Shown: positions 26,867 through 34,800 of the stretch, in pieces | Layout: every line of letters begins with the position of its first letter | Numbering within the stretch: the stretch's first letter is position 1 | Source: Lachnospiraceae bacterium | GTDB taxonomy: Bacteria > Bacillota > Clostridia > Lachnospirales > Lachnospiraceae | Assembly (NCBI GenBank): GCA_902363555.1 | Contig: CABJAM010000001.1 | Location: 744,001 to 808,000 of the forward strand | Reading direction: 5' to 3' | Length of the DNA: 64,000 bases | Translations under genes and position numbers: made by a program | The notes under the pieces: model-generated | Databases searched by the model: none | What the model saw: only the letters and a program-made list of their open reading frames with translations | Told to the model about the DNA's origin: nothing

Positions 26867-27847
26867 ATGAATGATATACGCCTTGGCGTCAGCCTGTTCA
26901 GCCTGGGCTATGAATATGCGTCAGGGAAACTGGACCTGGCGGGATGTATCGATACGGCGCACCGCCTTGGATATACCGGCTTTGAGCTGGTTTCTGCCCA
27001 GATGGTTCCGGATTATCCAAATCCGTCAAAGTCCTGGTGTGACACCATGGTGCGTTTAATACACGCGAGCGGTCTTGAGCCCGTGGCCTACGGCAGCTAT
27101 GTGGATATGTGCAGGTACAGCGGCAGGGAGCTGTCGGACAATGAAATCTACGAGTTTGTATTTAGCGATATGCTTATTGCTGCCCGGCTGGGGTTTCATA
27201 TATTAAAGGTCAATGATCAGATCGGCTGCCGGGTCCTGCGCCGGCTGATCCCGGCCGCGGATAAGCTGGGGCTTTGGATCGGCGTTGAGCTGCATCAGCC
27301 GAACACGATCTATAACAGCCGGTGGCGGCCTTATTTTAAGCTGTTTGAGGAGGACAAAGGCCGGCATGTGGGCGTGGTGCCGGATACCGGGATTTTTCTG
27401 TCCTATCCCCACGATATATTCCGCCGGGAAATGCTGGAGCAGGGGATTTCTCAGGATGCCTATACGATGGCCCTGGACTGCTTTGCACAAAGAGAGCGGA
27501 TGGCTCCCCGGGCTTTGAATATGCTGCCGGAAACGGTGCGCCGGTGCTATGAGCGGATGTGCCGGGAGTTTACACCGGTGTCCATGTCGGATTTTGAAGT
27601 GATGCTCCGTTACAGCCGCTATATGCACGGCAAATTTTTCTATGTGGGCGGGAATTTCCGGGATGACAGTATTGATTTTAAAACGATTGTGGCTGTGATG
27701 AAGCGCTGTGGATTTAAGGGATATATATGTGCAGAATATGAAGGCTATTTCCATGATATTGCGTTGGATGGTGTGGATCAGTTGGCGCGTTATAAGAGGA
27801 TGATGCAGGCGATTATTGATGACGATTGTGCCACAGATATGATGTAG
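26867..27847 (+). CDS. Sugar phosphate isomerase/epimerase-like TIM barrel (candidate deglycosidase alpha subunit), first copy
   Basis: A 326-residue xylose-isomerase-like barrel starting GVSLFSLGYEYASGKLDL. Metal-site residues common to the family can be placed: Glu141 and His143 in VELHQP, Asp173 in VPDTGIF, His254 in YMHGKFF and Glu290/Glu292 in AEYEGY. The second copy (29175) has the same residues. In DgpC/DfgA/CarC enzymes such a barrel binds a divalent metal and eliminates the aglycone from the 3-oxo-glycoside. GGAGGGATTTT precedes the ATG. A plain isomerase or epimerase role cannot be excluded. Confidence 0.82.
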   Translation: MNDIRLGVSLFSLGYEYASGKLDLAGCIDTAHRLGYTGFELVSAQMVPDYPNPSKSWCDTMVRLIHASGLEPVAYGSYVDMCRYSGRELSDNEIYEFVFSDMLIAARLGFHILKVNDQIGCRVLRRLIPAADKLGLWIGVELHQPNTIYNSRWRPYFKLFEEDKGRHVGVVPDTGIFLSYPHDIFRREMLEQGISQDAYTMALDCFAQRERMAPRALNMLPETVRRCYERMCREFTPVSMSDFEVMLRYSRYMHGKFFYVGGNFRDDSIDFKTIVAVMKRCGFKGYICAEYEGYFHDIALDGVDQLARYKRMMQAIIDDDCATDMM

Positions 27848-28008
27848 AATGTATTACAGCGATGACACTGAGTGTATTACAGATGTGACGCAATATCGAA
27901 TGAAATGCAATGCTGAACAAACCGGATTCGACGAAATCCATAAGAGATTGTGCAATTTAGAGAAAATAGGGAACCTTGACAATGATTATAGAAAGTGATT
28001 AAAACCTG

Positions 28009-28017
28009 TGTTATAAT
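28009..28017 (+). promoter_or_regulatory. Extended -10 promoter of the 11-residue-repeat coiled-coil gene
   Basis: TGTTATAAT matches the extended -10 consensus. A TTGACA at 27976-27981 is too far away (30 bp) to be its -35. Confidence 0.5.
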
Positions 28018-28117
28018 TGTAATCACCTCATAGGAGGCAGGTATAAAGTTTTTCCGTTTTACCCTTACAAAAGATGATAACGGTAGGTTCGTAATAAAAA
28101 CAGAATGGGGGATGCTT

Positions 28118-28543
28118 ATGACGGAAGACTTGAAACTGGTACTTGATGCGATACATAGTTTGGATCAGTCGCTGAATGCGAAAATCGACAGCGTGAATGA
28201 ATCGTTGAATGCGAAGATCGACAACGTGAATGAATCGTTGAATGCCAAGATTGATAGCGTGAATGAATCGCTGAACGCGAAGATCGACAGCGTGAACGAA
28301 TCGCTGAACGCGAAGATTGACAAGGTACATGATGATTTGTGGCAGGCAATCAATGAGCTCCGTTTATCCATGGATAACGAAGTCAAGCATGCTATTAGAA
28401 TTGTGGCTGAAGGTCATCTGGATTTGTCTCGGCGCTTGGATAAGTCTGAACTGCATTATGCACATAAGGAAGATTACGAGGTTCGTTTAATTATCCTTGA
28501 GCAGGATGTGAGAAGCATCAAAGAAAAACTTAAGATGACATAG
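28118..28543 (+). CDS. Small coiled-coil protein with 11-residue repeats
   Basis: The 141-residue product contains five consecutive 11-residue units of the form SLNAKID(S/N/K)VNE (about 16-70), encoded by 33-bp DNA repeats. After them come helical segments (DDLWQAINELRLSMDNEVKHAIRIVAEGHLDL) ending in RLIILEQDVRSIKEKL. Eleven-residue periodicity indicates a right-handed or nearly straight coiled coil. ATG 28118 follows GGGGGA by 6 bases. It has its own extended -10 promoter and is followed by a strong hairpin, so it looks like an independent unit inserted between the two deglycosidase pairs. Function unknown. Confidence 0.75.
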   Translation: MTEDLKLVLDAIHSLDQSLNAKIDSVNESLNAKIDNVNESLNAKIDSVNESLNAKIDSVNESLNAKIDKVHDDLWQAINELRLSMDNEVKHAIRIVAEGHLDLSRRLDKSELHYAHKEDYEVRLIILEQDVRSIKEKLKMT

Positions 28544-28564
28544 TATTATTTTACGTGTAAAAGT

Positions 28565-28617
28565 AACGGGGCTGCTGCACAGCGATTGAAAATTCAATTA
28601 AAGTGCGGCGCCCCGTT
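28565..28617 (+). terminator. Hairpin after the coiled-coil gene
   Basis: AACGGGGC and GCAC (28565-28580) pair with GTGC and GCCCCGTT (28603-28617), with an inner ATTGAA/TTCAAT stem. No clear T-run follows, so termination is likely but not certain. Confidence 0.6.
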
Positions 28618-28625
28618 GCCTTCAG

Positions 28626-28694
28626 TTTCAGAATCTGAAATAAGGCCACAATTTCTCAATACGAAACCACAACCGAATTAATTTAAGCTATAAT
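28626..28694 (+). promoter_or_regulatory. Putative operator and promoter of the second deglycosidase pair
   Basis: A perfect palindrome TTTCAGA-A-TCTGAAA occupies 28626-28640. TATAAT lies at 28689-28694 without a good -35. The pair suggests a regulated start for the 28739-30146 genes; the regulator is not identified. Confidence 0.5.
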
Positions 28695-28738
28695 AAAAAA
28701 AGAACAGAAATAAAAATAAAATACAAGGGGGAATTTTC

Positions 28739-29161
28739 ATGGCTCAATTCCAAGCGTACAACAAATTACTGATCAGTGCCAGTGAAGGCATCTGTAACGT
28801 CAAAGCCGGAGATATGACCATTGGCTACGAGTTCTATGGCCAGTATCCATCCTACCGCGGAACCTTCTTAAGCTGTATCGAAGGACTGGAAATTTATGTG
28901 GATGGCGAGAGAGTGCCGGACAATACCGTTTATTTTCACGTGAACGGCAAGCAATGCCTGCTGTCTCAGTTGAAGGACCTCTATCTGGAGTACTGGTTCA
29001 TTCTTGACAAGGCCCGCTACATGATCATTAAAGAAGGCGGTCTGCCGGCTGGCGAACACGAGGTAACAATTAAAATGAAGCACCGTATCCCATATACCGG
29101 ATATTTCGGCAATTATCTGGTACTGGATGGCTCCGATACGAAAGTATTGCAGGTAAAGTAA
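28739..29161 (+). CDS. DUF6379 / C-glycoside deglycosidase beta-subunit-like protein, second copy
   Basis: A 140-residue homologue of the protein at 26371, sharing YRGTFLSCIEGLEIY, EYWFILDKARYMI, LPAGEHEVTIKMKHRIPYTG and FGNYL. It is diverged from copy one over most of its length, so this is not a recent duplication. AAGGGGGAATTTTC precedes the ATG. The gene is followed 13 bases later by its own TIM-barrel partner, and both probably form a separate heteromer with a different aglycone preference. The role as beta subunit follows from the family and the pairing; it is not shown by catalytic residues. Confidence 0.78.
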   Translation: MAQFQAYNKLLISASEGICNVKAGDMTIGYEFYGQYPSYRGTFLSCIEGLEIYVDGERVPDNTVYFHVNGKQCLLSQLKDLYLEYWFILDKARYMIIKEGGLPAGEHEVTIKMKHRIPYTGYFGNYLVLDGSDTKVLQVK

Positions 29162-29174
29162 GGAGGATAAGAAA

Positions 29175-30146
29175 ATGAGAAAAAATGATATTGAACTGTG
29201 CCTTACATTATATGCTTTATCCGGAGAGTATGTGAACGGCAGAATGACATTGGAGGACTGCCTGAGAAAAGGCCGTGAAATGGGTTATACCGGTGTTGAA
29301 CTGGTGGCCAGCCAGATGGTTCCGGAGTATCCTTACCCTTCAAAAGAGTGGATGGATGAATTTGTGGGCCTGCTTAAAAAATACGATATGCATCCGGTAT
29401 GTTACAGCGCCTACATCGATATGGGAACCCATTCCGACAGGGATCTTAACGAGGATGAAATCGTACAGTCCACATTGAACGATATGATGTATGCCAAGTA
29501 TATGGGCTTTGACCTGGTGCGCACACAGCACGCTATTTCACCGGAAATCTATAAAAAAATGCTGCCTTATGCGAAAAAGATCGGCATTGTCCTGGCCATT
29601 GAACTCCATGCGCCCCATACGCCGGTGATCGACGAATGGAAGGAATATCTGGAGATAATGAGTAACAGTGACGGCTGGCTGGGCGTTGTTCCCGATTTCA
29701 GTATATTTGCCGAGACACCACATGAATTACATAAAATCCAGGCCATCGAAGATTTCGGCTGCCGTCCGGAGAAGGTGGATGAGATCTGTGCCCGCCATAA
29801 AGCTGGAGAGGCTTCCGATGTGCTGATGGCCGATGCTTCTTATACCGACGCTGAGAAAGCATTTGTTCAGGATGTTTATGCGACCTACGGCAAGGCTCAC
29901 CTGGAATGGGTGCCATTGCTTATGAAGAATACGGTATACATCCACAGCAAATTCTGGTACATGGACGAGGATGAATTTGATCATACCACACCCTGCCATG
30001 AGATTCTTCCATTGATCAAGGAATCCGGTTATAAGGGTTATATCGCAACAGAGTATGAAGGTCATCATTATAATGATTCCACAGATGCCTGCGAACAGTT
30101 GACGCGTTATGCGCATATGCTTAAACGGCTGCTGGGGAATGAATAA
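29175..30146 (+). CDS. Sugar phosphate isomerase/epimerase-like TIM barrel (candidate deglycosidase alpha subunit), second copy
   Basis: A 323-residue barrel paired with the DUF6379 protein just upstream. Metal-site residues correspond one to one with copy one: Glu143 and His145 in IELHAPH, Asp174 in VPDFSIF, His257 in YIHSKFW, Glu293 in TEYEGHH. The N-terminal part (LCLTLYALSGEYVNGRMTLEDCLRKGREMGYTGVELVASQMVPEYPYPSKEW) closely parallels copy one in layout. AAGGAGGATAAGAAA precedes the ATG. A terminator lies between it and the convergent SARP gene. Confidence 0.82.
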   Translation: MRKNDIELCLTLYALSGEYVNGRMTLEDCLRKGREMGYTGVELVASQMVPEYPYPSKEWMDEFVGLLKKYDMHPVCYSAYIDMGTHSDRDLNEDEIVQSTLNDMMYAKYMGFDLVRTQHAISPEIYKKMLPYAKKIGIVLAIELHAPHTPVIDEWKEYLEIMSNSDGWLGVVPDFSIFAETPHELHKIQAIEDFGCRPEKVDEICARHKAGEASDVLMADASYTDAEKAFVQDVYATYGKAHLEWVPLLMKNTVYIHSKFWYMDEDEFDHTTPCHEILPLIKESGYKGYIATEYEGHHYNDSTDACEQLTRYAHMLKRLLGNE

Positions 30147-30189
30147 AAAGAAGGTCAGTCGTTTTTTAGCGGCTGGCCTTCTTTTTTAC
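30147..30189. terminator. Terminator between the deglycosidase unit and the SARP gene
   Basis: AAAAGAAGGTCAGTCG pairs with CGGCTGGCCTTCTTTTTT; A-run and T-run make it usable from both sides. The minus-strand gene stop is inside its edge at 30186. Confidence 0.9.
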
Positions 30190-31400
30190 TGTATCAGCTT
30201 TCTGTCGATCTGCATCTCGATCTGCGCATTCTTTTTCAACTTATTATATTTATCGACAATACGCTGGATCGCGCACAGACAGCCGTTTTCATTGGCCACG
30301 GTGAGGATCAGCGAAAACTGGGTGGGGCTGGACTTGGTAAATACGTCGTTCGTCCGTAGATTCTTTGATAATGCGGTGTATAGATTATCCATTTCTTCAA
30401 TGAGCGGTGTGGTGATCTCCTCCGGTTTATCGCAGTCCTCCATAGTGATCAGTATAAGGAAACGCTTGCTTTGAGAACGTCTCACCGAGCGCAGGTTGAT
30501 CTGGTAAATATTTTTAAAAATATCAAAATTACAGTAAAAAGTCCCCTTGGCCTGATTGCTGCCGCGCAGGTTTTCCTCAAGGCCGGTGATGTCCTGCTGA
30601 CGGTTGGGGAGCCGGCGGATAATTTCCTGGTAGATCAAACGCATGGCCGGGCTTATGTCAATGCCAAACTTCTGCGTAAATAAATCTGATACGGAGTAGT
30701 AATAGTTTAAAGCCTGGGTCGGCGCATTCATTTCCAGATACGCGTGCAGCTTTTCAATATGTATCTGTTCATCCATCTGGTCAACCAGGGATGAGGATTC
30801 ACACAGACGGATAACGCCGGCATAATCTCCCTGATCACTCAGATGACGGCACATATTGATCGTGATTTTCGTATACATATTCTTATAATAAACATTTCTG
30901 AAAATAACCCATTCTTCCGCCGATAGCACATTTAGAAAATCTCCCTTATATATGTCGTGGGCCTTGCTGTTCATACTGTATTTTGCAGCGTCATTGGGCT
31001 CCTTTTCTGCCAGGTGGGCATACAGCTCAAATTCGTAAATATCGATGACGCAGTCAATATCCGGGTTCCATCGATAAGCATTTTGGGACAGAAGTATGCA
31101 TTCGGGCGGATCACCACCGCCGTTTTCGTTCCAATTTTCTTTTGGAAAAAAGGACGACAAAATCTGCCTTGAACGGTAGATGAGATTTCTCAAAGCCCCG
31201 GAAGGGTTCGCGGAATTTTCCTCGGGCCACAGGATATCGATAAGCTTATCCTTTGAAACCTCCGTATCCTTATTAGCGATAAGATAAGCTAACAGCCGGG
31301 TGATCTGGAGACTTTTGTTGCTTATATGTGTGAACTGATGATATTCATTTCGGATGGAAAATTCACCAAGCAAATTTATGTAAAGCGTATACGCTGACAT
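30186..31400 (-). CDS. SARP/BTAD-family transcriptional regulator
   Basis: The 404-residue product has an N-terminal winged-helix DNA-binding domain (about 5-95: YINLLGEFSIRN, LQITRLLAYLIANKDTEVSKDKLIDILWPE, ALRNLIYRSRQILSSFF) and a helical BTAD domain (about 105-245: ALNYYYSVSDLFTQKFGIDIS). The last 150 residues are a mixed domain of unknown function (FYCNFDIFKNIYQINLRSVRR, RFLILITMED). ATG 31400 follows AAGGAG; a longer reading from 31481 lacks one. The related SARP group binds heptamer direct repeats spaced 11 bp. Such repeats occur before the divergent adhesin gene, the second surface protein and the pilin, so these are its likely targets. Confidence 0.85.
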   Translation of the reverse strand: MSAYTLYINLLGEFSIRNEYHQFTHISNKSLQITRLLAYLIANKDTEVSKDKLIDILWPEENSANPSGALRNLIYRSRQILSSFFPKENWNENGGGDPPECILLSQNAYRWNPDIDCVIDIYEFELYAHLAEKEPNDAAKYSMNSKAHDIYKGDFLNVLSAEEWVIFRNVYYKNMYTKITINMCRHLSDQGDYAGVIRLCESSSLVDQMDEQIHIEKLHAYLEMNAPTQALNYYYSVSDLFTQKFGIDISPAMRLIYQEIIRRLPNRQQDITGLEENLRGSNQAKGTFYCNFDIFKNIYQINLRSVRRSQSKRFLILITMEDCDKPEEITTPLIEEMDNLYTALSKNLRTNDVFTKSSPTQFSLILTVANENGCLCAIQRIVDKYNKLKKNAQIEMQIDRKLIQ

Positions 31401-31514
31401 AAGAAACTCCTTTCTGAGAAGAGCCATTCGTTTTTTATAATATCTATAATTATACCTTTTATTTGACATATCTTCAATCAAATAATGTGTAAAAAAAGAT
31501 TGATTTTAGTGATT

Positions 31515-31532
31515 TTATGACAATGGTGTGAC
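31515..31532 (+). promoter_or_regulatory. Possible additional SARP heptamer pair
   Basis: TATGACA (31515-31521) and TGTGACG (31526-31532) are direct repeats 11 bp apart in the region between the SARP gene and the adhesin gene. No -10 box stands at the 9-bp distance seen in the other three sites, so this may be a secondary or autoregulatory site. Confidence 0.4.
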
Positions 31533-31710
31533 GCAGGTGATGCAAAATAATATTACTGAAATTTATTGGGGAAAATGAATGTTTTTATGTGAAAATCACA
31601 AGAAATCATATCTAATAAGCTCTGTTAAGGTATATAAAACGGTCCGGACAACGCATCATGGAATTTATGGCGATTTTCAAGCCTAAAAAAGATGCATTTT
31701 AAATCTTATA

Positions 31711-31743
31711 TGTGACAACCGCGTGACAGAATTGGTATATGAT
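31711..31743 (+). promoter_or_regulatory. SARP-type promoter of the giant adhesin gene
   Basis: Heptamers TGTGACA (31711-31717) and CGTGACA (31722-31728) are direct repeats with 11-bp start-to-start distance. TATGAT follows after 9 bp (31738-31743). There is no ordinary -35. The same geometry occurs at 45245 and 52003. Leader length to the ATG is about 120 nt. Confidence 0.65.
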
Positions 31744-31869
31744 AAATACATATGTGATATATGATGGATAAAATATAGCTGTGCTTGTATGGAGCAGCTA
31801 TGATAGCGTTTATATTTCCAGTTGGAATAAGTCAATTGTATGTGATGAAAGAATTTAAGGAGGGAAAGT

Positions 31870-34800
31870 ATGAAATACAAAAAAGGACTTGCAAAGAGAC
31901 TTATCGCGTTGTTTCTTGTATGTGTAATGATCATTTCTTCGGGGAGTGGCTTTTCTATGCAGGCGTCTGCGTCTGAGGTGGAAAGCGGCGCGGACACCAC
32001 TGCGACATTAGACACATCTCCGCCGGCCGATCCGGCCAGCGTGCCGACCAACACGACAGGGTCGGCTCAGGCGCCACAGACGCAGGCATCACAGCCGGAG
32101 CAGACGCAGGCGCCGCAAGAGCAGACACAGGCTACCCAGGCCCCGCAAACCGAATCTACGGTGACGGAGACAACGGCGGCAACCACAGCGCCTTCGGATA
32201 ATGGAACAGATGCTTCGGGTCAGACGAACGCAGCCGGACAGACGAATGCCAGTGGGCAGACAAATTCTGCCGGGCAGACAGAGGGCAGCGAGAGTACTGA
32301 GAGCACCAAAGCTCCGGAATCATCTTCGGAAAGCTCCGGAGGAGCATCAAATACATTGGGAACAGAGTCTTCTGCTGAAACCCAGGAGTCTGTCGAAACG
32401 GAGACGGAGACAGAATCCGAAGAAATCGCACTTATGGCTATGGATAATACGTCCTCCAGCTTCGTCATCGAAGGTTCGGTGAATAAGGTTCAAAATCTTA
32501 CTGCCAGCATTTTATCCGGAGAAAGTTTTGATTATATTATCGGTTATACCGTTCCGCCAATCCAGGGTGAGGGCAGTTATAGTGCTGTCACCATTCAGGT
32601 TGAGTTGCCGGAGCATTTGTCGGTAGTGCCGGACCCTGATGGAATTAATCAGCTGAGTATCACCGGTCAGGATGTGAAGTCCGTTTACATGCGTGATCGT
32701 ACACTGGTCATTAATTTGCATCAGACATTGCAGACCGGTGAAGCAAAAACAGTAACAATTAAATTTCAGACTGATAACTTTAAATGGAAGAATGGTTCTA
32801 AGATTACACTTAACCCGGTGCTGACCGGAAATAAATCCGGAGGCGCTTCCGTAACCGGTAAGCTTGCCGAAAATGCAAAGCCAGTCGTTACTGTTACCAC
32901 AGATGACGGATGGATGATCGATAAGACTGTTGGCAAGGTTTCCTCAGATGATGCATATTATTATGTGCCGTACACAGTTAAGGTGATCAACACCAAATCC
33001 GGCGCAGATGCCGATGAGGATCGTTTCGGCCGTTTGGATGTTGCAGGTATGCAGGTGATTGATGTGCTGCCTTTGCCCGATACAGGAAAAACCAACGCTT
33101 CCGGCCAGCATATCGGTTATGCCATCAATGGCGCTCCGGCTGAAATCATCGATGTGAAGATGGGGGAAACGGCTCTGACGAACGGTACCGATTATACGGT
33201 ATCCGGCGACAATGGGCAGATTGTTTTCAAAAAGACTGCTGTAAGTGCTGCGAACGGCAAATATACAAAGGCCGGAACACCGATTTCTACTACGTACACT
33301 TATACTGTAAAGTACCCAAAGGCCGCATACATAACCCCGTCCAATGAAAGTAAGGCGGAGGAATACTGGCTTCAGAATACAGCAACTTTAAAATACACCC
33401 TTCTCGGACAAAATGAGGCGACGGATAAGGATACCGCGGAGATCGTTCTGGGCGAAAAGGAGAAGTCCGATGAGCATCAGGACTTAACTGTGAAAAAGGT
33501 GGTTCTGATCGATGGCACGGAGTATGGGTACACAACCGGCTACGGCACTGTGAAGTTTACGCTTTTTACGGATGCGAACTGTACTAAAGTTGCCAACAAC
33601 TATAATGGCGAGATCGCCGCAGGTGAGGAACAGGCGGTTTCAAATAGCGGAACCATTGCTTTCAAAGACCTTAAACCAGGCACCTACTATTTAAAAGAGA
33701 CGGTGATTGCGTCCGGACTGAGTAATACCGATACAGTGGTCCGTGTGCTGCTGGCCTCGGATGGAACTGTAAGTCTCCCTGAGAGCGAAGCCACAGCGGA
33801 GATTTCCGAAAATCAGGTGAAAGTGAAAAATACCGCCGATGGATTTGGCACCGTGGAATTTTATAAATATGGTAAAAATTCCGAAGGTACCATTGCACCA
33901 CTGGCAGGTGTCGAATTTACATTAACCTCAAACGGAAGTCCTTCAAAAAAATATACGGCAGTGTCCGACGCTGACGGTCATGTATTATTCGTTGGGATTC
34001 CCGCCGGCAGCTATGTGCTTAAGGAAAGTAGCGTTGGAGTTAACAGCGAATATGAGGTTGTTGAGAATCAATTTAATGTGACCGTGGTGGGCAATAAAAA
34101 TGTCTACCCCTCCGGTCTGCCCAATGAAGATAATATTGATGCGGTCAATGGCGCGCCTGTTTTCGAGAACATTTCCGGAAAAGGCAAGTTTAAAATCCAT
34201 AAGATTAGCAGCAATGACAGTACTAAAAACCTGGCAGGTGCGAAGTTTCATCTTTATGGCCCATATGATAGCGCGCAGACATCCATTCCAGCCGATGCAA
34301 AGCCGGTACAGATTGGCGGCAGCGACTATGTGATGGTTACCGGTGACGGTGGTCTGGCGGTATCCGAACCGTTAAAGGCCGGATACTATATTTTAAAGGA
34401 GATTGAGGCTCCGGCGGATTATGCGGTGATCGGCGATGGCCTGACATCCGTTCAGATTATTGCAAATACAGTGCGTGAGGACGCCTATGTCATTGAAAAT
34501 GACGAGATGCTGTATCTGGATATACGTAAGGTAGGTACAGTGACGACCACCTCTGGCACGACTGAAGCAGAAGAGCTGGCAGGGGCAGTGTTTGAGATTT
34601 ATAAGGATAATAGTGGTGACGTTAGCGCTCTTGTAGGAACAATCATTACTTATCTGGATGGCACGGGCAGGTCCACAAGCTGTCTCCTGGGAACTGAGGA
34701 CGTCACTGGCGATGGCTCCAAGGAACGGCTTCATGTTGGACCGGGAACTTACTACTGGAAAGAGAAAAAGGCACCCGATAACTATGAGCTTATTGACAGT

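Noticed and set aside
27976..28017. TTGACA paired with TATAAT upstream of the 11-residue-repeat gene
   Set aside because: The gap is 30 bp, too long for one promoter; only the extended -10 is kept.
28170..28330. CRISPR-like 33-bp repeats
   Set aside because: Contiguous in-frame repeats encoding 11-residue coiled-coil units, with no spacers.
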